From NCBI RefSeq assembly GCF_009909615.1, contig NZ_WWNE01000009.1, positions 29,846-93,845 on the forward strand: a stretch of 64,000 bases of DNA. The letters are read 5' to 3'. The notes beneath the pieces were generated by a model, which saw only the letters and a program-made list of their open reading frames with translations, was not told the origin of the DNA and made no database searches. Numbering within the stretch: position 1 is the first letter of the stretch; each line of letters begins with the position of its first letter. The DNA comes from Acidiluteibacter ferrifornacis. GTDB taxonomy: Bacteria > Bacteroidota > Bacteroidia > Flavobacteriales_E > Vicingaceae. A program made the translations under genes and the position numbers. Below, in pieces: positions 8,927-15,722 of the stretch.

Positions 8927-9271
8927 ATGAAAATAGTAGCCAAAATATTCGCAAGTGCATTAGCCGTTATTTTATCGGCTTATATACTTCCAGGAGTGCA
9001 TGTAGAGGATTTTATTACTGCCATTATTGTAGCAGTTGTTCTTTCCTTGGTCAATTTCTTTGTTAAACCCTTATTAATTATTATTACAATACCCGTTACA
9101 ATCCTTACCCTCGGATTATTCTTATTGGCCATAAATGCCTTTATGATTTTAATGGTAGATAGCTTTGTAGACGGATTTGCAGTAGATGGCTTTTGGTGGG
9201 CACTAATCTATAGTTTAGTACTATCCATTGTCAGCTCAATTTTTGGTATTAACGATAAAAAAGAAGATTGA
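8927..9271 (+). CDS. Phage-holin-family small membrane protein (PF04020 type)
   Basis: 114 residues with four hydrophobic segments: an N-terminal one ending in LPGVHVEDF, then AIIVAVVLSLVNFFVKPLL, a third in the LTLGLFLLAINAFMILM stretch and a last one before the GINDKKED tail. The NxxxKPLL motif after the second helix is typical of the widespread PF04020 group of bacterial inner-membrane proteins. Although named after phage holins, these are chromosomal genes of unknown role, and nothing phage-like surrounds it here. It lies between the DUF819 gene and the SDR gene, touching the latter (TGATG). Confidence 0.85.
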   Translation: MKIVAKIFASALAVILSAYILPGVHVEDFITAIIVAVVLSLVNFFVKPLLIIITIPVTILTLGLFLLAINAFMILMVDSFVDGFAVDGFWWALIYSLVLSIVSSIFGINDKKED

Positions 9272-10146
9272 TGATAAAGTATACAGACCCAATGTTTAAA
9301 GCCAATGAATTGGCAGGAAAAACAATAATTGTAACAGGTGGCGGAACCGGCTTAGGCCGATCAATGACCACTTACTTTCTTACTTTAGGTGCAAATGTGG
9401 TCATCTGTAGTCGAAAAGATGAAGTGATTCAGCAAACGGCAAAAGAACTAAAAGATGAAACAGGTGGAAATATTCTAGCTGTCGCTTGTGATGTTAGAAA
9501 GCCATTGGAAGTTGATGAAGTATTGAAACAAGCCGTTGCTGAATTTGGAAGTGTAGATGGTTTGGTGAATAATGCTGCAGGAAACTTCATCAGTCCTACA
9601 GAACGACTTTCACCAAAAGCTTTTGATGTGATTGTTGATATTGTTCTCAAAGGAAGTTACAACTTCTCTTTAGCTCTTGGTAAATATTGGATTGAGAAAA
9701 AAATAAAAGGAGTAATGCTAAACATTGTTACCACTTATGCTTGGACAGGTTCTGCCTACGTAGTGCCGTCTGCTTGTGCGAAAGCTGGCGTTTTAGCATT
9801 AACTAGATCTTTGGCTGCAGAGTGGTCGAAATATGGAATTCGTGCCAACGCCATTGCGCCGGGTCCATTTCCAACGGAAGGTGCTTTTTCGAGATTATTT
9901 CCAGAAAGTGTTTTGAAAGACATCGACCCATTGCAACGAATTCCTGCAAAGCGATTTGGAGAACACCAAGAATTAGCCAACTTAGCCGGATATTTAATGT
10001 CCGAGTATTCAGCCTATGTAAATGGAGAAGTAATGACGATAGATGCCGGAGAATGGCTGTATAATGCAGGCGAATTCACATTAATGGATAAAGTGCCAGC
10101 TGAGGCCTGGGATGAAGTAGAAAAACACGTGAGGGGTAAAAAGTAG
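9271..10146 (+). CDS. 2,4-dienoyl-CoA reductase-like SDR oxidoreductase
   Basis: About 291 residues, a classical Rossmann-fold short-chain dehydrogenase: TGGGTGLGRSM at about 23-32 binds the cofactor, with an arginine (CSRKD) suggesting NADPH, and NNAAGNF near 100-106. The active-site region reads TTYAWTGSAYVVPSACAKAG: the usual YxxxK is SACAK, while a tyrosine (Y156) lies 15 residues before the lysine (K171). That is the arrangement of mitochondrial DECR1, and the PGPFPTEGAFSRL segment also resembles it. The likely reaction is NADPH-dependent reduction of 2,4-dienoyl-CoA during beta-oxidation of unsaturated fatty acids. ATG at 9271 shares one base with the previous stop; a TTG at 9268 is also in frame. 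Confidence 0.85.
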   Translation: MIKYTDPMFKANELAGKTIIVTGGGTGLGRSMTTYFLTLGANVVICSRKDEVIQQTAKELKDETGGNILAVACDVRKPLEVDEVLKQAVAEFGSVDGLVNNAAGNFISPTERLSPKAFDVIVDIVLKGSYNFSLALGKYWIEKKIKGVMLNIVTTYAWTGSAYVVPSACAKAGVLALTRSLAAEWSKYGIRANAIAPGPFPTEGAFSRLFPESVLKDIDPLQRIPAKRFGEHQELANLAGYLMSEYSAYVNGEVMTIDAGEWLYNAGEFTLMDKVPAEAWDEVEKHVRGKK

Positions 10147-10172
10147 AAGGCTCTGCTACCAACAGAGCCTTC
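10146..10172 (+). terminator. Hairpin after the SDR gene
   Basis: GAAGGCTCTG, a 7-base loop and CAGAGCCTTC form a perfect 10-bp stem starting at the last base of the stop codon. No U tract follows on the plus strand (CTCAAACAAAAAAC), so it may stabilise the 3' end rather than terminate. Confidence 0.6.
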
Positions 10173-10302
10173 CTCAAACAAAAAACAAAGAAAAAACGAA
10201 ATCCTAAAACATCCCAATCTATGAGACTTCGTCTTTTTCTTCAGTTAACCTTAACTGCTCTAACTACGAAGTACAAACCAATTTGGATTTAAAAAAGTTT
10301 AT

Positions 10303-10941
10303 ATGTCTACAGAAATTTCCTTTTTTCTACTTTGCTTTACCTCTTTCATTACTCTGATGAACCCGATTGGAATCATGCCAGTATTCTTGACCATGACCAG
10401 CCAATTAGATCAGCAACAACGAACTAAAACTGCATTAAAGGCAGTAATTGTCGCATTTCTGAGTTTGGTGTTGTTCGCATTTAGTGGCCAGGTTTTATTC
10501 AAGTTTTTTGGTATTTCTGTCAATAGTTTTCGTGTAGTGGGTGGCATTATCTTCTTTATGATGGGTTACGACATGCTTCAGGCTCGATTGACGAAGATAA
10601 AAGTTCATAAAAACGAAATCAGCGAATATGTAGATGATATTTCAGTGACACCACTAGCTATTCCAATGATTTGCGGCCCCGGAGCAATTACCAATGCCAT
10701 TGTATTGATGGAAGATGCCGTTCAGTTTCAAAACAAAGCAATTTTGATAGGTACCATGCTATTGATTTGTATTATCATTTTTGTTGTATTATGGGGTGCT
10801 TCTCAAATCACTAAATTTATCGGCCCCACAGGAAATAAAATCCTCATGCGATTGATGGGATTGATTGTGATGGTGATTGCTGTAGAGTTTTTCTTTAGTG
10901 GATTGAAACCAATCTTAATCGACATACTTAGAAGTGTATAA
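10303..10941 (+). CDS. MarC family integral membrane protein
   Basis: A 212-residue protein with about six membrane segments and the MarC family hallmarks: LMNPIGIMPVFLTMTSQ near residue 18-35, VVGGIIFFMMGYDML near 80-95 and TPLAIPMICGPGAITNAIVL near 120-140. MarC proteins are inner-membrane proteins once thought to be drug exporters; the transported compound, if any, is unknown. The gene begins 156 bases after the SDR gene and its 3' end overlaps the start of the aminopeptidase-like gene by eight bases, implying translational coupling. Confidence 0.92.
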   Translation: MSTEISFFLLCFTSFITLMNPIGIMPVFLTMTSQLDQQQRTKTALKAVIVAFLSLVLFAFSGQVLFKFFGISVNSFRVVGGIIFFMMGYDMLQARLTKIKVHKNEISEYVDDISVTPLAIPMICGPGAITNAIVLMEDAVQFQNKAILIGTMLLICIIIFVVLWGASQITKFIGPTGNKILMRLMGLIVMVIAVEFFFSGLKPILIDILRSV

Positions 10942-11965
10942 ATGGGCTACCATATTGAGATTCATTGGAATCTTCTTTTATGCCTTAACAGGATTATTGG
11001 CTTCTGAAATTCATTATGGCCTTCTTCAATTGGATGGGCAATTTAAAGTTATTCGCGAGTCTAAACCGATTACTGATTTTCTAGCCGACCCTCACTTTTC
11101 TGAAGAGTACAAACAAAAAATAAAGTTCATTCAGGAAGTTCGAGAGTTCGGAATCCAAGAGCTAGGAATGACTGATTCTGAGAACTACACCACACTTTAC
11201 GATCAGAAAGGAGAACCAACTTTATGGGTGGTTACAGCCGCTCCAGCATTTGACCTCACTCCATATCAATGGAAATTTCCTATTGTTGGCGGATTCCCTT
11301 ACAAGGGATACTTCAAGAAAGAACTGGTGCAGGCCGAAGCAAAAAAGATAAAAAACTTAGGTTACGATATTGAAATAGATGTAGTTGCTGCATGGTCTAC
11401 TTTGGGTTGGTTTCCCGATCCAATTTTATCCACCAACTTGGAGAAAAGCGAAGGCGATTTAGCCAACCTCATCCTGCACGAATTAACACATACCACTATC
11501 TACGTAAAAGACAGTGCCGAAATGAATGAAAATTTGGCTTCATTCATTGGCCATCAAGGAGCTATTTTATTTTTAGAACAATACCCAGGAGGAGATACTC
11601 TTCTGCGTCAGTACCTCGACCAACGAAAAGACCGAGAACGCTTCATCGATTTTATGAAGCAAAAAGTAGAAGAATTGGCCATCCTCTATGAAGAGAATAA
11701 AGAAATGCCACCGAATTTGAAAAGGACTTTAAAAACAAACAAGATACAGTCCATTCGAAAAGAATTAAGTGTACTCACTTTTCAAACGCCCAATGCATTC
11801 AAAAGTATAAAAGACGGCTCGCACCCCTTAAACAATGCCTATTTTTCAGGATTCAACACGTATAACAAGCAACAATCCAACTTTCAGTCTATTTTTATTC
11901 ATCAATTTGATGGAGACCTAACCTCTTTTTTAAAATCATTTAAAGAAAAATACCCTACTTTGTAA
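10934..11965 (+). CDS. Putative aminopeptidase (PF10023-like zinc metalloprotein)
   Basis: A 343-residue protein with one N-terminal hydrophobic segment (about 5-23), so it is likely anchored in the inner membrane with the catalytic part outside. HELTH at 182-186 is an HExxH zinc motif and E199 in NENLASFIG is a candidate third ligand, fitting the predicted aminopeptidase family PF10023. The region WSTLGWFPDPILS before the motif is also typical. Activity has not been shown from sequence alone. The start is a GTG at 10934 inside the marC stop region; the nearby ATG at 10942 is in another frame. Confidence 0.82.
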   Translation: MYKWATILRFIGIFFYALTGLLASEIHYGLLQLDGQFKVIRESKPITDFLADPHFSEEYKQKIKFIQEVREFGIQELGMTDSENYTTLYDQKGEPTLWVVTAAPAFDLTPYQWKFPIVGGFPYKGYFKKELVQAEAKKIKNLGYDIEIDVVAAWSTLGWFPDPILSTNLEKSEGDLANLILHELTHTTIYVKDSAEMNENLASFIGHQGAILFLEQYPGGDTLLRQYLDQRKDRERFIDFMKQKVEELAILYEENKEMPPNLKRTLKTNKIQSIRKELSVLTFQTPNAFKSIKDGSHPLNNAYFSGFNTYNKQQSNFQSIFIHQFDGDLTSFLKSFKEKYPTL

Positions 11966-11966
11966 T

Positions 11967-12767
11967 ATGACAAAATCTACCGAAGCCGATTCAAAATACA
12001 CTCATTTAGAACAAATGAGCGTAAAGGAACTTTTGACCAACATTAATAAGGAGGACAAAATTGTGCCATATGCCATCGAAAAGGTAATGGACAAAATTGA
12101 GTTGGTCGTTCTTGCAGCTGCTGAACGAATGAAAAAAGGGGGACGTTTATTTTATATTGGGGCCGGTACTAGCGGTCGATTGGGAATTGTAGATGCATCG
12201 GAATGCCCTCCTACTTTTGGCGTTTCACATGATCGTGTAATCGGAATTATTGCAGGCGGCGATTCCGCAATCAGGAAAGCGGTGGAGTTTGCTGAAGACG
12301 ATATCAATCAAGCATGGATTGATCTATCAGCATACGAAATTACGGAAGATGATGTAGTTATAGGAATAGCTGCGTCAGGAACTACGCCTTATGTAATCGG
12401 AGGTGTAAAAAGTGCTAAAGCCAATGGCATTTTTACGGCGTGTATTGTCTGCAATTCAGACTCCCCATTATCGGCAGAAGTGGATGTTCCCATTGAAGTA
12501 ATCGTAGGTCCGGAGTTTGTCACTGGAAGCACACGTATGAAAGCCGGAACTGCTCAGAAATTGGTTTTGAATATGATTTCTACCTCTGTGATGATACAAC
12601 TAGGAAGAGTAAAAGGAAACAAAATGGTGGACATGCAGCTGAGTAATAATAAGCTCGTAAAAAGAGGCATTCAAATGCTTATGGGTGAACTGTCTATTAC
12701 CTATGAAGAAGCCAAAGAATTGTTAGATAAATATGGGAATGTTCGGAATGCAATTAATAATTTTTGA
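11967..12767 (+). CDS. murQ: N-acetylmuramic acid 6-phosphate etherase
   Basis: A 266-residue SIS-domain protein. MurQ cleaves the lactyl ether of MurNAc-6-phosphate to GlcNAc-6-phosphate and D-lactate during recycling of peptidoglycan. The sugar-phosphate site is visible as YIGAGTSGRLGIVDASE near 68-84, with catalytic-type glutamate in DASECPPTFG; GIAASGTTPYVIGG near 133 and EFVTGSTRMKAGTAQK near 178 complete the fold. It starts one base after the stop of the aminopeptidase-like gene, so the two share a transcript. It is slightly shorter than the roughly 300-residue enterobacterial enzyme, mostly at the C-terminus. Confidence 0.95.
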   Translation: MTKSTEADSKYTHLEQMSVKELLTNINKEDKIVPYAIEKVMDKIELVVLAAAERMKKGGRLFYIGAGTSGRLGIVDASECPPTFGVSHDRVIGIIAGGDSAIRKAVEFAEDDINQAWIDLSAYEITEDDVVIGIAASGTTPYVIGGVKSAKANGIFTACIVCNSDSPLSAEVDVPIEVIVGPEFVTGSTRMKAGTAQKLVLNMISTSVMIQLGRVKGNKMVDMQLSNNKLVKRGIQMLMGELSITYEEAKELLDKYGNVRNAINNF

Positions 12768-12771
12768 GTTT

Positions 12772-12802
12772 AATGATTAATTGTTAATGGTTAATTATTA
12801 AT
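12772..12802. repeat. TTAAT-rich degenerate repeat after murQ
   Basis: TAATGATTAATTGTTAATGG and the following TTAATTATTAATG are overlapping imperfect repeats of a TTAAT word. I have seen such runs in Bacteroidota intergenic DNA; no function is visible. Confidence 0.5.
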
Positions 12803-12916
12803 GTAGCTACTAGTGGCCTTTGCGGTTGAAACAGAATAGTTTAATGAGTGAATCAATCAATAAGTCAATTTTAATATAATTAGTTCTGCAATATCTTCTC
12901 GAGGGAAAACCAATGT

Positions 12917-12960
12917 GACCTTTGCGAGATTCTTTGCGCTCTTTGTGGTTATTTTTTTTA
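12917..12960. repeat. CTTTGCG-type intergenic element
   Basis: GACCTTTGCGAGATTCTTTG then CGCTCTTTGTGGTT repeats the word CTTTG(C/T)G three times at 9-15 base spacing and ends in a T run. It resembles dispersed intergenic phrases I recall from other Bacteroidota, but only one copy is in this window. Confidence 0.45.
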
Positions 12961-13056
12961 AGAAGAAGCTAGAGGAGAGATGGTAGAAAAGTAAATTTTA
13001 TCAGTGTATTGAACGATTATGTTAGTATCAAATGAATATCAATAAATTCAAACAAG

Positions 13057-13108
13057 TCTAACAGCTAGCTTCTAACAGCGAAGCGATCTAACACCGAAGC
13101 GGTCTAAT
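13057..13108. repeat. Short tandem repeat, 14-16 base TCTAACA units
   Basis: Units TCTAACAGCTAGCT (13057-13070), TCTAACAGCGAAGCGA (13071-13086) and TCTAACACCGAAGCGG (13087-13102), closed by TCTAAT. The units have no spacers, so this is not a CRISPR array. Confidence 0.65.
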
Positions 13109-13152
13109 TTCTTTTTCCCCGAACAAATTCCTCATCCAATAGTTGTATTCCC

Positions 13153-13160
13153 TAATTTTG
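13153..13160 (+). promoter_or_regulatory. -7 box TAATTTTG before the gene at 13177
   Basis: TAATTTTG fits TAnnTTTG, 16 bases before the proposed TTG start, and its last base belongs to an in-frame TGA (13159-13161), so translation cannot start further upstream. Confidence 0.55.
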
Positions 13161-13176
13161 AATAAAAAAGACCACA

Positions 13177-13743
13177 TTGCACACCATTGAGCCACATTAC
13201 AACTGGAGAGATTACTATATCGCTTCTGAAGACGACCGCTCTCCTTTCTACGAAAGAGAATACAGCGAATTCGAATTCATAGATGCAGTTTATGACCATT
13301 ACATTCATCCGCAGTGGGACAATATCGAATCGCCAACCTTATACATCAAAATACTTTTTACTGATTACGACCATGGATACACCATCATTGAGATGATAGG
13401 AGAATGGAATGACCTTTTGCACAACGACATCATGTTTTTAAAGCGAAATGTAATAGATGTATTGGTGGATGAAGGAATCAATCGCTTTGTACTAATTGGA
13501 GAAAATGTCTTGAATTTTCATACTTCAGATGACTCCTACTACGAAGAATGGTTTGAAGATATAGAAGAAGGTTGGATTGCATTCATCAACTTCCATGAGC
13601 ACGTACTTCGAGATTTTGCAGATGCCAACATTGATTATTACATCACAAGTGGTGGCGAACTAAACGACCTCAACTGGAGAACGTATTTGCCTGCTCAACT
13701 TATCGAGAAAGTAGACAAAATGGTAATGAAGCGGATTGGGTGA
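13177..13743 (+). CDS. Hypothetical protein, acidic and tyrosine-rich
   Basis: 188 residues, probably soluble: no signal peptide or membrane segment is visible. It is rich in Asp, Glu and Tyr (for example YYIASEDDRSPFYEREYSEF near the N-terminus and a DDSYYEEWFEDIEEGW stretch near 127-142). Alternating hydrophobic strands (IKILFTDYDHGYTIIEMIG, NRFVLIGENVLNF) suggest an alpha/beta fold. I think similar proteins exist in other Flavobacteriales but cannot name a family. The start is TTG: a TGA lies in frame at 13159 and the next ATG is deep in the protein. A -7 box just upstream supports this start. Confidence 0.7.
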   Translation: MHTIEPHYNWRDYYIASEDDRSPFYEREYSEFEFIDAVYDHYIHPQWDNIESPTLYIKILFTDYDHGYTIIEMIGEWNDLLHNDIMFLKRNVIDVLVDEGINRFVLIGENVLNFHTSDDSYYEEWFEDIEEGWIAFINFHEHVLRDFADANIDYYITSGGELNDLNWRTYLPAQLIEKVDKMVMKRIG

Positions 13744-13745
13744 TT

Positions 13746-14135
13746 TTAACAATCACACTCTATTCCTACTTTGTCGATAGAAAGTAAGTTGACCAAACTA
13801 TCGCGCTCGCACATTTCTAATTTATAATGCAATTGTGCGTCCGCAATGGTGATATCATATATCGGACAAGGTTTCTTTTGCGTTTCACTGTTTTTGAAAT
13901 CCACATCAGCGCCTTTTATTAAAATTTTAGAGATACTATCACGCTCTAAACCAATACAGGCAATTTGACATTCAGCCTTATCTGATGCTTTAAATTCAGC
14001 CTGTTTGATGGTGATCAAAACCCTTCCTTGTGGCGTCCAAGAAGTTAAATCCCTTGAGCCAAAAATAACATAAACTACTAGGGTACCTAAAGTTAAACCT
14101 ACCGCAAAAAATTTAAATCGTCTCCAAAAATTCAT
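13746..14135 (-). CDS. Small membrane-anchored protein, possibly DUF4258
   Basis: 129 residues with one N-terminal membrane segment (about 8-28, FFAVGLTLGTLVVYVIFGS) and an outside or periplasmic remainder ending in a CDC tripeptide. The body alternates short strands with conserved-looking Cys (CQIACIGL near 62, CPIYDI, MCERDS). The layout of membrane anchor, SRDLTSWTP and a Cys-x-Cys end resembles a small Bacteroidota family that I associate with DUF4258, but this is recalled, not tested. It converges on the gene at 13177 with two bases between the stops. Confidence 0.6.
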   Translation of the reverse strand: MNFWRRFKFFAVGLTLGTLVVYVIFGSRDLTSWTPQGRVLITIKQAEFKASDKAECQIACIGLERDSISKILIKGADVDFKNSETQKKPCPIYDITIADAQLHYKLEMCERDSLVNLLSIDKVGIECDC

Positions 14136-14282
14136 GATGCGAAATTAGGAATAAAAGAAGGTGCAGGCTTAATAATGGTGGGGATTATTTGTGAGGTTAG
14201 AAAATTCTCGTGGGTTTGGTTTATGGAGGAAGAAGTGACTCTAAAGGAATGAAAACAATTTATTTAAGACAGTCGGTCCACC

Positions 14283-14573
14283 TTATTTTGGGTAAAATTG
14301 AAATGCAACTAATGAATTAATTATAAATATGATAATCCAACTAGCGGTACTCGATTTAAAGTCCAACCTCCTAGTTAAGAATATTCCCAAAATGATAACT
14401 ACAGAACAGATCCCATATATAATCGGAAACGAAACAATTACATTGAAGCCTGGATGAGGGAATAAAATGTCAAGTATTTCCATTTCAATTAACAACAATA
14501 CAATCATTAAAATGGCTGGGCGATTATTATATGAGACTTTTTTTGAAGTATTATTCATTCTATTTTCAGTCAT
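14283..14573 (-). CDS. Hypothetical small membrane protein
   Basis: 96 residues from the ATG at 14573 (a TTG at 14600 and an ATG at 14558 are alternatives). Three hydrophobic segments are visible, including AILMIVLLLIEMEILDILF, an IVSFPIIYGICSVVIILGIF stretch and ASWIIIFIINSLVAF at the C-terminal end. I do not recognise a family. It sits alone between two other unrecognised genes on the same strand, with 147 and 118 bases of featureless DNA on either side. It may be a recently acquired gene; coding status is likely but not certain. Confidence 0.45.
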   Translation of the reverse strand: MTENRMNNTSKKVSYNNRPAILMIVLLLIEMEILDILFPHPGFNVIVSFPIIYGICSVVIILGIFLTRRLDFKSSTASWIIIFIINSLVAFQFYPK

Positions 14574-14691
14574 CGTGATTTTTAAATAACAGGGATACAA
14601 CGAACTCTATGTTTGATTATGCTCAATTGAAGTTAATGGAGGATAAGTCCTATTGAGTTTAGGTCACGGATGAAGACTTACTACCGGAAAA

Positions 14692-15465
14692 TTAACACAT
14701 CCAATATTTTTTGTATTTAAAGTCTATAATTGCAGGATCGCCTGTACAACCTCCAATTTCTTCGACCTCTTTGTCACTTGGGTTTGTTCCAATAATCCAC
14801 TGCCCTGATTTATGTTTCATTATTACTCCTTGATCTATAATTTCTCCGATCTCTGCTGTCAGTGCACCGTGACCTTCATAAACAACTTTAGCTGAATTTC
14901 CTTTGATAATTATGGTCATTTTAACTCCCATTGATTTCCCTTGCCATTCCGCGAATGCCACTTCAAATTGGTATGTTCCATTAGGAGGAATTTCATTTTC
15001 ATTACTGTCTAATTGAGCGTATTTTGACCAAAGAATTAATGAGTCAATTTGCAAGTCATATTCGTAAATTTCTTTAGATAAACTATCAATAAAAATCCAT
15101 TGATCTGTAACAAATCTATTTTCAAAACTGTGTCCAATTTTTACTGTTACATATTTCATTCCTTGTCTAGTCAAAGTATCTTTTATAAATGAAACGAGGA
15201 TATCATCAACCTTTGTCAACCTTTCGGAATTATGCTCTAAATATTCAAATATTAAATCATCTGCCCAAACTGCCACCTCAATTAAACTATCATTTACTTG
15301 TTCAACTTTAGGTGTTTGATTTTCTTCATAATTGTCTACCCAAATAACATTCGAAAACACGTAATAAATGCCAATAAATGGTAATGCAATAAATGCAAAA
15401 ACAAATGCACCTGAAATTGCGGCAACAACAATGGCTAATATATCAAGAGAATCTTTTTGTTTCAT
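14692..15465 (-). CDS. Hypothetical protein with N-terminal membrane anchor
   Basis: 257 residues. One strong membrane segment spans about 9-40 (LAIVVAAISGAFVFAFIALP, then FIGIYYVF), after which the protein is soluble and probably outside the cytoplasm. The middle has a charged helical part (about 60-140), the C-terminal half (about 155-257) is strand-rich with GTYQFEVAFAEWQGKSMGVK and KVVYEGHGALTAEIGEIIDQ, and the end GGCTGDPAIIDFKYKKYWMC holds two cysteines. I know no family for it. The last 90 residues could form a small beta-barrel-like or lipocalin-like fold, but that is speculation. Confidence 0.65.
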   Translation of the reverse strand: MKQKDSLDILAIVVAAISGAFVFAFIALPFIGIYYVFSNVIWVDNYEENQTPKVEQVNDSLIEVAVWADDLIFEYLEHNSERLTKVDDILVSFIKDTLTRQGMKYVTVKIGHSFENRFVTDQWIFIDSLSKEIYEYDLQIDSLILWSKYAQLDSNENEIPPNGTYQFEVAFAEWQGKSMGVKMTIIIKGNSAKVVYEGHGALTAEIGEIIDQGVIMKHKSGQWIIGTNPSDKEVEEIGGCTGDPAIIDFKYKKYWMC

Positions 15466-15624
15466 TTGATTTGTAGGCTAACAAGTGAATATGAATTACT
15501 TTATGTATCCTACCCACATTATTAACCCACCCAAATTAACTAAATAATTAGAAACTATCACATTATAAAAACTGTATTAAAAAAATATTATTCAGAAAAA
15601 GCACTAAAACTAAGAATTGAGTTC

Positions 15625-15713
15625 GGCTAGCCAATCCCAAAAAAAGGGATTGGAACCAATTCTATCCAGTCGGGACTGGATTAATTCAGCCAACTAATCT
15701 CGAGTACGAGATT
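15625..15713. repeat. Three consecutive hairpins downstream of ald
   Basis: Hairpin 1: CCAATCCC (15631-15638), A7 loop, GGGATTGG (15646-15653), preceded by the palindrome GGCTAGCC (15625-15632). Hairpin 2: ATCCAGTC (15664-15671), GG, GACTGGAT (15674-15681). Hairpin 3: AATCTCG (15696-15702), AGTA, CGAGATT (15707-15713). All arms are perfect and share an AATC/GATT core. They sit 10-98 bases past the ald stop and could act together as its terminator, or be extragenic palindromic repeats. Confidence 0.75.
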
Positions 15714-15722
15714 CGGGCTTCA

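Larger units (their letters stand above)
12768..13176. other. 409-base gap holding repeat-like elements
   Basis: No gene of convincing length is present. It contains the TTAAT-rich run (12772-12802), a CTTTGCG-type element (12917-12960), a tandem TCTAACA repeat (13057-13108) and a -7 box at its right end (13153-13160). The rest is unremarkable AT-rich sequence. Confidence 0.7.

Noticed and set aside
8927..9271. Prophage holin
   Set aside because: PF04020-type proteins are chromosomal membrane proteins; no phage genes, integrase or att-like repeats are around.
9822..10064. 80-codon plus-strand frame inside the SDR gene
   Set aside because: It is a shadow frame within a clearly coding SDR with intact motifs.
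13057..13108. Possible mini CRISPR array
   Set aside because: Units of 14-16 bases follow one another with no unique spacers, and no cas gene is near.
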